From NCBI RefSeq assembly GCF_049639735.1, contig NZ_JBEVVA010000003.1, positions 992,001 to 1,056,000 on the forward strand: a stretch of DNA of 64,000 nucleotides, given 5' to 3'. This DNA is from Elusimicrobium simillimum (GTDB lineage: Bacteria > Elusimicrobiota > Elusimicrobia > Elusimicrobiales > Elusimicrobiaceae). The notes beneath the pieces are model-generated. The model had not been told where the DNA came from, ran no database searches, and saw nothing but the letters and a program-made list of their open reading frames with translations. Each line of letters begins with the position of its first letter. Within the stretch, counting starts at the first letter, position 1. Below are positions 49,509 through 56,993 of the stretch, one piece after another. The translations under genes and the position numbers were made by a program.

Positions 49509-50485
49509 TATTTGGAAGAAATTAAGTGTTTTTCTAACAATTGAACACATTTGAAGTAGGTGTCCGCCTGCCCGGCTAAAAATTCCTCGGCGGCGGGGCC
49601 TTGGGTGGTGGCGGCCAGGTCATAGCGGGCCTGGTAGTCTTTTTGCTGTAAAATTTCTTTTATAGTTTTACCGCCGTATTTTTTGTTTAAATCTAACTTT
49701 ACTTTAGAATTTAAAATAATTTCCAATGCTTTATACGTGTCCCCGGCCAATGTATAGTTTAGTACGTATAATATGGGCTCCGCGTCTGTTAATGTGTTGG
49801 CCTGGGCAAAATCTAATCTTTTATCTTTTAGCAATATTTCCAATGTGTCAAAAAGCCTGTAGCGTATTACCTGTATAAGCAGCGTATTGCCCATAGCGCC
49901 GGAGCGGTTTAAAAGCTTGCCGCTAAATGACCGGTGCTTTAGCATGCGTTCCAACACGCCGTCGGGGTTATGTATAAAAGAAAGCGTGACAGGGGTGTTG
50001 TTTGGCGTTAAAAAAGAAGAGGGCGGCAAATCCTGCCTGTCTAAAATTATGTCTAAGCATTTATAACAGCGTTCCCCCGCCAGGTAAAGGGGGGAAATAG
50101 GGTTAAATTTTATAAAGGGTATAGTGGCACTTTGCCTGGCATTAAAATGTCTGCTTTTTGTGAGAGCCTTTAAGGTTAAAGGGTCATTATTATAAATGGC
50201 AACGTGCATTAAGGGCACGGCATGCATGGCGGTTTGTTTGCCCATAAATTTTAATTCACCAAAAGTGTCCAGCTTCGCGTTTACGTCTAAACCGGGGAAA
50301 AGTGATATCAGCCGCTCAGCTTCCTCTGCGTCTTTATTTATAACGGCCTGTTGCAGCTTTTGGTTTAATTGTTCCTCTGTGGCGGCCATTTGGGCGTATT
50401 TTGCTTTAAGCGCGGGTACTTGGGGCAGCTGCGCCTGGGCAAGAAACGGGGTTATGAGTACGGCTATTACAAAAAATCTTTTCAT
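49508..50485 (-). CDS. periplasmic ankyrin-like repeat protein
   Basis: 325 residues. A signal peptide (ending LAQAQ) is followed by a helical segment and degenerate ankyrin units: AEEAERLISLFPGLDVNAKLD, PLMHVAIYNNDPLTLKALTKSRHFNA, GNTLLIQVIRYRLFDTLEILLKDKRLDFAQ and YKALEIILNSKVKLDLNKKYGGKTIKEILQ. There is no lipobox, unlike the two ankyrin lipoproteins at 45-47 kb. A palindromic element (copy B, 50538-50575) lies 53 bases upstream. Partner proteins are unknown. Confidence 0.8.
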   Translation of the reverse strand: MKRFFVIAVLITPFLAQAQLPQVPALKAKYAQMAATEEQLNQKLQQAVINKDAEEAERLISLFPGLDVNAKLDTFGELKFMGKQTAMHAVPLMHVAIYNNDPLTLKALTKSRHFNARQSATIPFIKFNPISPLYLAGERCYKCLDIILDRQDLPPSSFLTPNNTPVTLSFIHNPDGVLERMLKHRSFSGKLLNRSGAMGNTLLIQVIRYRLFDTLEILLKDKRLDFAQANTLTDAEPILYVLNYTLAGDTYKALEIILNSKVKLDLNKKYGGKTIKEILQQKDYQARYDLAATTQGPAAEEFLAGQADTYFKCVQLLEKHLISSK

Positions 50486-50537
50486 TTTCTTCTCCTATTT
50501 ATATATAAATTTTAACTTTCTTTATAAAGAGCGGCAA

Positions 50538-50575
50538 GGGCCCAAAGGCCTATACGCGTCTGGGTCTTTTGGGTC
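50538..50575 (-). promoter_or_regulatory. palindromic upstream element (copy B)
   Basis: On the minus strand: GACCCaaaAGACCCAGACGCG, then TATAGGCCTttGGGCCC. It aligns with AGACCCA...ATAGGTCTTaAGACCC at 41799 and with ATAGGCCTTTtGGCCC at 33384. It lies 53 bases before the start of the ankyrin-like gene, in the same orientation as in the other two cases. Confidence 0.45.
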
Positions 50576-50580
50576 AAATA

Positions 50581-50614
50581 AAAAACCTCCAAGGATTTGC
50601 CCTTGGAGGTTTTT
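50581..50614 (-). terminator. intrinsic terminator of ackA
   Basis: Perfect 14-bp stem AAAAACCTCCAAGG / CCTTGGAGGTTTTT with a 6-base loop, 11 bases past the ackA stop. Confidence 0.9.
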
Positions 50615-50624
50615 GTAAATAAAC

Positions 50625-51982
50625 TTATTTAACCAATTCTTTTATGCTCTGCGGTACATTAACGGCGGCTTTTAAAAGGAAGGGTTTTTTAACTACTTCT
50701 TTGGCAAAAGACTCGTCTCTAAGTTTGTTGCGGTAGTTTTTATCTTCAAAGATATAGGTGTATTTTGTATAAACGTCGTAGCGGTTTTCAAGTATGGCCA
50801 CAATGTCTTCCACACCAACTAATTCTTCGTCCGTAGGAATAACAAAAGATTTTACCTTAGAAGAGTCCGTTGTTATGCATGACTCTGCGTTTTTGGTAAC
50901 CGCGCTGAAGTTTCTGTCATGGTCATATTCCAGGCCCATGTACTGCATATCTTTAAGGGCTATCTCTCTTATAATAGGGCCGCGTTCGCCTACGCCCGCT
51001 GTCCATATAACGGCGTCCACTCTGCCTAAAGCGGCGGCGTACGCGCCTATGTATTTTTTAATGTGGTAAGATTCCATGTCTATGGCAAGCTGCGCTCTGG
51101 CGTCGCCCTTTTCAGCCGCTATTTCAATATCGCGTCTGTCTGCGCTTATGCCTGATACGGCCAGCACGCCTGACTTTTTGTTAAGCGTATTGTACATTTC
51201 GGCGGGCTGCATGCCTGTTTTTTCCATTACGTAAAAGCAGATTGACGGGTCAATATCGCCGCAGCGTGTGCCCATAATTAAACCTTCAAGCGGGGTAAGG
51301 CCCATGCTGGTGTCAAAACATTTACCGTCTTTAACGGCCGTTACGCTGGCGCCGTTGCCTATGTGACAGACTATAACGTTAACTTCGCTGGGCTTTTTGC
51401 CAAGCAGTACAGCCGCGCGTTTGGCGCAATATAAAACTGATGTGCCGTGAAAGCCGTATCTTCTTACCTTAAGGTCTTCGCTCCATTCATAGGGCAAAGC
51501 GTACCTGTAAACATGCTCAGGCATTGTCTGGTGGAAAGCTGTGTCCATAACGCAGATGTTTTTTACGCCCGGTATAATTTCCTGCGCGGCCTCAATACCC
51601 ATAATGTGTGCGGGGTTGTGCAGGGGGCTAAATCAGAAATTTCTCTAAGTTCTTTCATTACTGCGTCGTCCACTACTACAGACTTGGCAAACTTGCCGCC
51701 GTGCACTATGCGGTGGCCTACCGCGCTTATTACTGAAACGTCTTTAATTACGCCGTACTCTGCGCTGGTAAGAGTGTCTACCACAAGTTTAACGGCTTCT
51801 TTGTGGGTTTTGCATTCTTGTTTGATTTCAACTTTATCTTTGCCCGGGCGCTCGTGCGTAATAACGCCGCCTTCCATAGTTACCCTTTCTACAAGGCCTG
51901 CCGCCAAGCTTTCTTTTTTTGCCCAGTCATAAACGCTGTAGCGTACAGATGAACTGCCGCAGTTTAAAAACAATATTATCAT
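50625..51982 (-). pseudogene. ackA: acetate kinase, interrupted by a frameshift
   Basis: Acetate kinase makes ATP from acetyl phosphate in fermentation. The first part (51982 to ~51628) has FLNCGSSSVRYSVYD and VGHRIVHGGKF. The second (~51620 to 50625) continues MGIEAAQEIIPG, CVMDTAFHQTMPE, RRYGFHGTS, CHIGNGASVTAV and TRCGDIDPS. The frame changes at GGGGG (51623-51627). One more G (C on the coding strand) restores LAPLHNPAHIMGIEAA, as in intact enzymes. All catalytic motifs are otherwise present. An essential ATP-yielding enzyme of a fermenter is unlikely to be lost with the rest so well kept, so a sequencing error or slippage is favoured. Confidence 0.88.
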
Positions 51983-52180
51983 TTAACTATTTCTCCTAAG
52001 TATTTGAACACTTCAGTTGTGGAACAACAAAAATTGGTATTTTTACTCAAAATTTTTTGCTCAAAACACTAATATTATATCATATTGGCACAAGTAAAAA
52101 ATTTGCGTGTAGGTACTTTTTTTACGCTTAAAAACTCTCTTATATTGCTAAAATATACTATCACTTCAGGATTAAGGGCT

Positions 52181-52996
52181 ATGAAAAATTTATCAAAAAA
52201 ATTAATAAAAAACGCCGATATTGTTGTTTTTAAGGTCGGTTCGTCACTAATTGTAGGGGCGGACGGGGAAATAAGGACGGATTGGATGGACTCCCTCGCC
52301 CAGGATATACGTGATTTGTATGAAGAGGGCAAAAGGGCTGTTATAGTATCCTCTGGTTCAATAGCGCTTGGCAGGACGATACTCGGCCTTGGCACGCAAA
52401 AGCTTACGCTGGCGCAAAAGCAGGCCGCCGCCGCTGTGGGCCAAATAAAATTATGCGAACTTTACAGGCAAATTTTAAAAATTAAAAAAATAAAAACGGG
52501 CCAGGTGCTGCTCACCCGTGATAACGCAATAAACCCCGTAACTTATAAAAACGCAGAAAGCACCTTAAGAAGCTTACTTCAAATGGGTGTTGTGGCAATA
52601 ATCAATGAGAACGACACCGTATCAACTGAAGAAATAAAATTTGGCGATAATGACTACCTTGCCGCCATAGTAGCGCAAATGACATGCGCGGATATTTTAG
52701 TTTTACTTTCCGACATAGACGGCCTGTATACGGCTGACCCTAAAGAGAACAAAAAAGCAAAATTTATACCTTTGGTAAAAGAAGTTACGCCTGAAATTGA
52801 ACTTATGGCGGGTACTAGTAAATCAGCCCTTGGCACAGGCGGCATGAAAAGCAAACTTGACGCCGCCAAACTATGCCTGGCCTTTGAATGCGATATGGTA
52901 ATAGCGTGCGGTGCGCAACCTTACCCCTTACGCAGGTTAAAAAATGGGGAAAAGTGTACATGGTTTACTAAAGCGGGAGGAAAGGATGTCAGATAA
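52181..52996 (+). CDS. proB: glutamate 5-kinase (without PUA domain)
   Basis: First step of proline synthesis: phosphorylates glutamate. 271 residues from the ATG at 52181; an in-frame TTG at 52085 would add a non-conserved leader. VVFKVGSSLIVG, AVIVSSGSIALGRTILGL, QKQAAAAVGQIKL, NENDTVSTEEIKFGDND and LLSDIDGLYTADPK are the amino-acid-kinase motifs, with GTGGMKSKLDAAKL near the end. The roughly 100-residue C-terminal PUA domain of E. coli ProB is absent, as in many other bacteria. It overlaps proA by 11 bases, so proB-proA-proC form one unit. Confidence 0.94.
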   Translation: MKNLSKKLIKNADIVVFKVGSSLIVGADGEIRTDWMDSLAQDIRDLYEEGKRAVIVSSGSIALGRTILGLGTQKLTLAQKQAAAAVGQIKLCELYRQILKIKKIKTGQVLLTRDNAINPVTYKNAESTLRSLLQMGVVAIINENDTVSTEEIKFGDNDYLAAIVAQMTCADILVLLSDIDGLYTADPKENKKAKFIPLVKEVTPEIELMAGTSKSALGTGGMKSKLDAAKLCLAFECDMVIACGAQPYPLRRLKNGEKCTWFTKAGGKDVR

Positions 52997-54244
52997 AATA
53001 GCGCAGACTGTTACAGGTATTGCGGTAGCCGCGCGCGCATGCGCGCCGGCCCTTGCGGCTGCGTCTTCCGCCCAAAAGAACCAGGCTCTTATTGCCGCTG
53101 CTGACGCAATAAAATCAAAAATAAAACAAATTTTAACCGCTAACCAGGCGGACTTGGCCGCTTTGCCTGCCGATAGTCCCGTGTCTTTTAAAGAGAGGCT
53201 TACTCTTAATGAAGACCGAGTGCTGGCAATAGCAAAAGCGTTAAAAGATATTGCCGCTTTGCCGGACCCTGTGGGCAGAACATTGGCCCAATGGGATGTG
53301 AGCGCGAACGGTCTTAAGATTGAGCGTGTAGCGGTGCCGCTTGGCGTTATAGGCGTAATTTTTGAGTCCCGCCCCAATGTGGCGGCGGACGCCGGGGCGC
53401 TATGCCTAAAATCAGGCAATCCCGTTATTTTACGCGGCGGGGCGGATAGTTTGAATTCCTGCCAAGAGATAGTAAAATGCCTGCAATACGGCCTGGAACA
53501 GGCGGGGCTTAGTAAAGACTGTGTGCAGCTTATACCGCTTAAAGAAAGAGAGGCGGTGGACGAACTGTTAAGGCAAACTAAGTATATCGACGTTATTATC
53601 CCGCGCGGCGGCAAAAGTTTAGTGGAAAAGGTATCGCAAAGCGCTATTCCCACATTTAAACATCTTAACGGTATTTGCCATACTTACGTGCACGCTTCGG
53701 CAAAGCCTGATATGGCTGAGAATGTTGTGATAAACGCCAAAATGAGGCGCACCTCAATATGCGGCGCTACGGAAACGCTTTTGATAGATACGGGTTATGG
53801 TAAAGAAAATACCATTAACCTGCTTACAAAGTTAAAAGACGCCGGGTGCGAAATAAGAGCGGATGAAAATATTTTAGCTTTAATGCCCGGCCTAAAACCT
53901 GCCGTAAAGGAAGACTGGGACACAGAATATTTGGATTCTATTATATCAGCCAAAATAGTTTTAGGTGTAGAGGATGCTATAAGGCATATAGCGGCGCACA
54001 GCTCGTCCCATACAGAAGCTATTATTGCGGAAGACGCGGCGGCGGCGGAACTCTTTTTAAACACCGTTGACAGCGCGGTGGTAATGCACAACACCTCCAC
54101 ACAGTTTTGCGACGGGGGGAGTTTGGCATGGGCGCGGAAATAGGCATAGCCACAGGCCGCCTGCACGCGCGCGGCCCCGTAGGGTTGGAACAATTGTGCA
54201 CGTTTAAATATAAAGTACGTTCCGACGGAAAAACAAGAGTTTAG
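52986..54244 (+). pseudogene. proA: glutamate-5-semialdehyde dehydrogenase, frameshift near the 3' end
   Basis: Reduces glutamyl phosphate to glutamate semialdehyde with NADPH. Features: PLGVIGVIFESRPNVAADAGALCLKSGN, ILRGGADSLNS, VIIPRGGKSLVEKV, and MRRTSICGATETLLID with the catalytic Cys near residue 260. The start at 52986 overlaps proB and has GGAGG upstream. The open frame ends at 54143, but shifting frame at a run of six G (54114-54119) restores CDGGEFGMGAEIGIATGRLHARGPVGLEQL. Translation then runs on to a stop at 54244, 8 bases before proC, as in normal enzymes. So one G appears missing. The last ~40 residues would otherwise be lost. Sequencing error or slippage is likely. Confidence 0.88.
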
Positions 54245-54252
54245 GAGAAAAT

Positions 54253-55041
54253 ATGAACATTTTAATGATGGGCTGTGGTGAGATGGGCTTTGCGCTTTTG
54301 CAGTCTATGCTTTTAAACAAAAATATAAAAGCAGGCAGTATTACAATAGTAAAACCAAGCCCGCTTAAAACCAAAGTTAAAGGGGTTAAAGTTTTTAATA
54401 ATATTGCCGCCTTACCCAAAAATTATCAACCGGATTTAATTATATACGCAGTTAAACCTGTGATAGTTGATGACGTTGCTAAAGAAACCAAACATTTGCT
54501 TAAAAAAGGCGGTTTGGCGTTGTCTATAGCTGCGGGTAAAACCATTGCGGATTTTCATAAGACGTTTGGTAAAACTACCGCTGTTGTACGCGCTATGCCC
54601 AATTTGCCCATATCCGTGGGAGAGGGGGTAACGGGGCTTTACGCCGCTAAAAACGTTACAGCGGCGCAAAAAAAGCTGTGTAATGAGCTGTTTAAACACT
54701 CTGGCCTTACGCTGTGGCTTAAAACAGAGGCGGGTATTAACAAGATTATAGCTGTGGCGGGTTCCAGCACCGCTTATGTTTACGCTTTTACAATAGCGTT
54801 AGAAAAGGCGGCTGTAAGCTATGGTTTTGATTCTAAGCTTTCGGCACATATCGCCGGCCAGGTTTTACGCGGGGCGGCGGCTTTGTTAAAAGAGTCAGGC
54901 TTAACGCCAGGGCAGTTAAATAAGAGCATAGCCACACCCGGCGGCAGCACGCAGGCCGCGTTGGATACTTTGGCTAAAGGTAACGCGCTTGATAAACTGG
55001 TAAAAAAAGCGGCAGACGCCGCAAAAAACAGATTTAAGTAA
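54253..55041 (+). CDS. proC: pyrroline-5-carboxylate reductase
   Basis: Last step of proline synthesis. A Rossmann start MNILMMGCGEMGFALLQSM is followed by IIYAVKPVIVDDV, LSIAAGKTIADF, VVRAMPNLPISVGEGVTG near residue 115, and the C-terminal dimerisation signature GSSTAYVYAFTIALEKAA, with SGLTPGQLNKSIATPGGSTQAAL near 225. 262 residues is normal. GGAG sits 5 bases before the ATG, and the gap from the corrected proA stop is 8 bases. The whole proBAC operon is present and ends at a strong terminator. Confidence 0.94.
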   Translation: MNILMMGCGEMGFALLQSMLLNKNIKAGSITIVKPSPLKTKVKGVKVFNNIAALPKNYQPDLIIYAVKPVIVDDVAKETKHLLKKGGLALSIAAGKTIADFHKTFGKTTAVVRAMPNLPISVGEGVTGLYAAKNVTAAQKKLCNELFKHSGLTLWLKTEAGINKIIAVAGSSTAYVYAFTIALEKAAVSYGFDSKLSAHIAGQVLRGAAALLKESGLTPGQLNKSIATPGGSTQAALDTLAKGNALDKLVKKAADAAKNRFK

Positions 55042-55056
55042 ATATATCTGTATACA

Positions 55057-55087
55057 ACAAAAGCCCCCGCAACGCGGGGGCTTTTGT
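55057..55087. terminator. bidirectional intrinsic terminator after proC
   Basis: Perfect 14-bp stem ACAAAAGCCCCCGC / GCGGGGGCTTTTGT with an AAC loop, between convergent proC and pilin genes. Confidence 0.95.
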
Positions 55088-55099
55088 ATATTATTAATA

Positions 55100-55594
55100 T
55101 TATTCACACATTAAAGCTACTTCTGTGTTTTTTCCATAGCCAAAATCTTTTGCCGTTGTGCAGGACTTAATATTATTTTGTGAGCACTGGACGCAATATT
55201 TAAGGTCTTCCTGGTTGTCTCGCATTTCTATACCAAGAGAGTACCCTTTTGTTGAGTTGCCATTATATGTATTTCTGTCTGCCATTACGGCGCAGTAGGC
55301 GGACTCGCAATATAAGGAATATTTAAAGTTTTTGGTTTCCTTTGTTTTATTGTTGTTTGAGGACGTGCCGGGAAGGTCTATGTCCAAATCGTCAAATGTG
55401 GGCGCAGTAGACGGCTTGCCGTGGGTTAAATTGTATCTTTCCATGGCGTCTTTCATATTTTTAAGCAGAATGTTAGCCTCGCTCATTCTTGACTTTTCCA
55501 CCGCTTTGGTATACTGCGGTAATGCTATGGCCGCCAATATGCCTATAATTAAAACAACTACCAAAAGTTCTATTAATGTAAAACCCTTTCTCAT
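55100..55594 (-). CDS. type IV pilin, PilE-like
   Basis: 164 residues. A very short leader (MRKG) precedes FTLIELLVVVLIIGILAAIALPQYTKAVEKSR, with the cleavage site and Glu5 intact. The globular domain has LDDLDIDLPG-type (FDDLDIDLPG), YCESAYCAVM, KYCVQCSQNNIKSC and AKDFGYG, with paired cysteines. AGGAG precedes the ATG. It is separated from the two other pilins and the pilin remnant upstream by its own terminator unit. Likely processed by PilD and assembled into a fibre; no assembly genes (pilB, pilC, pilQ) occur in this window. Confidence 0.93.
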   Translation of the reverse strand: MRKGFTLIELLVVVLIIGILAAIALPQYTKAVEKSRMSEANILLKNMKDAMERYNLTHGKPSTAPTFDDLDIDLPGTSSNNNKTKETKNFKYSLYCESAYCAVMADRNTYNGNSTKGYSLGIEMRDNQEDLKYCVQCSQNNIKSCTTAKDFGYGKNTEVALMCE

Positions 55595-55641
55595 ATTATT
55601 CTCCTGTGATAAAAAAATATTTTTAGATTAATTTATTGTAT

Positions 55642-55670
55642 AAAAAATCCCCTTAGAAAGGGGATTTTTT
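55642..55670 (-). terminator. intrinsic terminator after the pilin remnant
   Basis: 13-bp stem AAAAAATCCCCTT / AAGGGGATTTTTT with a 3-base loop, 32 bases past the stop of the remnant on the minus strand. Confidence 0.85.
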
Positions 55671-55701
55671 TATTTTTAGTTTTATATATTACGCTAGCGG
55701 T

Positions 55702-55872
55702 TCAGCCTCTGCCGCCGCTTGAACATGTGACTTTTACTTCGTTATCAAACCCTATGCCGCGGGCCATTTTACAAACGTCAACTTTATTTTCCGGGTATTT
55801 AGAGCAGGTTTTAGCCACCCCGTTTAGGGTAACAGTTAAAAAAAGATTATATTGCCTGCTAAAGTCAGTATT
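55702..55872 (-). pseudogene. silent C-terminal fragment of a pilin gene
   Basis: Reading on in frame after the TAA of the pilin at 55873, the minus strand stays open for 56 codons. It encodes RQYNLFLTVTLNGVAKTC, KYPENKVDVCKMARGIGFD, then CSSGGRG and a stop. This aligns with the last third of the neighbouring pilins (KRYLIGFDISSDGSFTRFC, CPENTSTTCKIAKDVGFD). It has no start codon or prepilin leader of its own. The fragment is probably the leftover of a duplicated pilin gene whose 5' part was lost by recombination; it could donate sequence to the gene before it. Confidence 0.75.
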
Positions 55873-56388
55873 TTATATGCAGATAATTTTTCTTGTGTCT
55901 GTAAATCCGACATCTTTTGCTATAGGGCAAAGATTTTTCCCGCAATATCCGCATGCTTTTGAGGGTGCGGAACCGTCTGAAAATATTTGCATGCTTAAAG
56001 TGTATTGTAATTTAGCGTCTTTATCGCGCTTACTTGCGCTTACATAACACCAGGCGGAGGTGCATGATACTGAATAATAAAAATTTTTACCTTTAATAGT
56101 GTTTAATGTTATTTCTTCAGTGAATGTGCCCGGTATATCTATATCAAGATCTGTTATAAGAGGACTTTTAGTGGGAAAAGCGCCTTCTGCCAGTATATAT
56201 CTCTCAAGAGAGTCACCAAGATTTTTAATAACTATGGCGGCTTCCGCCATGCGGGACTTTTCCACCGCTTTGGTATACTGCGGCAGCGCGATGGCCGCCA
56301 GTATACCTATAATTAATACTACAACAAGAAGTTCGATAAGAGTAAAACCCGCCGCGTTTATTATGCTGCGGCGTTGAAAAATTTTCAT
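55873..56388 (-). CDS. type IV pilin, PilE-like
   Basis: 171 residues with a 14-residue leader (MKIFQRRSIINAAG) before FTLIELLVVVLIIGILAAIALPQYTKAVEKSR. The globular part has ITDLDIDIPGTFTEEIT, YYSVSCTSAWCYVSAS, CGYCGKNLCPIAKDVGF and a Cys at the end. The leader helix region is nearly identical in DNA to the pilins at 55100 and 56414, while the C-terminal halves vary. AGGAGAG precedes the ATG. It is 25 bases after the pilin at 56414, so the two are co-transcribed, and the silent fragment follows directly. Confidence 0.93.
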   Translation of the reverse strand: MKIFQRRSIINAAGFTLIELLVVVLIIGILAAIALPQYTKAVEKSRMAEAAIVIKNLGDSLERYILAEGAFPTKSPLITDLDIDIPGTFTEEITLNTIKGKNFYYSVSCTSAWCYVSASKRDKDAKLQYTLSMQIFSDGSAPSKACGYCGKNLCPIAKDVGFTDTRKIICI

Positions 56389-56413
56389 AAACTCTCCTTT
56401 AAACCTTATAACT

Positions 56414-56914
56414 TTATGGCCGGCCTGCTCTGCAAGCTGTTATATTTTTGACGGTGTCAAACCCCACATCTTTAGCTATCTTGCAAGTTGTAGAGGTATT
56501 TTCAGGACATTGGCCGCAAAATCTAGTAAAACTTCCGTCTGAAGATATATCAAACCCTATCAAATATCTTTTACTAACATCAGTAGTGCTTTTTGTAGCG
56601 GCTACCATACACACGGTGCCTGAGCAAGTTATACCATACATAAAATTTTTACCGCTAATGCTGTTGTCTGTGGAGGAATAAGTGCCCGGAACGTCTATGT
56701 CCAAGTCCGTTATAACAGGGGCTGTAGCGGGGAATGAGCCCTCGGCCAAAACCTGCCTGTCAAAAGAATCTTTAAGATTTTTTAATATTATAGCCGCTTC
56801 CACCAGGCGGGACTTTTCCACAGCTTTAGTATACTGAGGCAGCGCAATGGCCGCCAGTATCCCGATAATTAAGACCACAACGAGAAGCTCGATAAGAGTA
56901 AAACCTTTTTTCAT
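56414..56914 (-). CDS. type IV pilin, PilE-like
   Basis: 166 residues from the ATG at 56914, preceded by AGGGGA; an ATG two codons earlier lies inside that site. Leader MKKG, then FTLIELLVVVLIIGILAAIALPQYTKAVEKSR. The globular domain has ITDLDIDVPGTYSSTD, MYGITCSGTVCMVAAT, FCGQCPENTSTTCKIAKDVGF and ends CRAGRP. It is first of the 56.9-55.7 kb pilin unit. Its C-terminal third is the closest intact relative of the silent fragment. Confidence 0.93.
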   Translation of the reverse strand: MKKGFTLIELLVVVLIIGILAAIALPQYTKAVEKSRLVEAAIILKNLKDSFDRQVLAEGSFPATAPVITDLDIDVPGTYSSTDNSISGKNFMYGITCSGTVCMVAATKSTTDVSKRYLIGFDISSDGSFTRFCGQCPENTSTTCKIAKDVGFDTVKNITACRAGRP

Positions 56915-56960
56915 AAGCATCCCCTATGTATACATTTATATACTTATACCAAGTATAAAC

Positions 56961-56989
56961 AAAAACTCCCTTTTTACAAGGGAGTTTTT
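56961..56989 (-). terminator. intrinsic terminator of the DUF885 gene
   Basis: 12-bp stem AAAAACTCCCTT / AAGGGAGTTTTT with a 5-base loop, 5 bases past the stop of the minus-strand gene. Confidence 0.85.
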
Positions 56990-56993
56990 ATCA

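Noticed and set aside
52937..53653. 238-codon minus-strand ORF inside proA
   Set aside because: Antisense to proA, with no recognisable domain or start signal.
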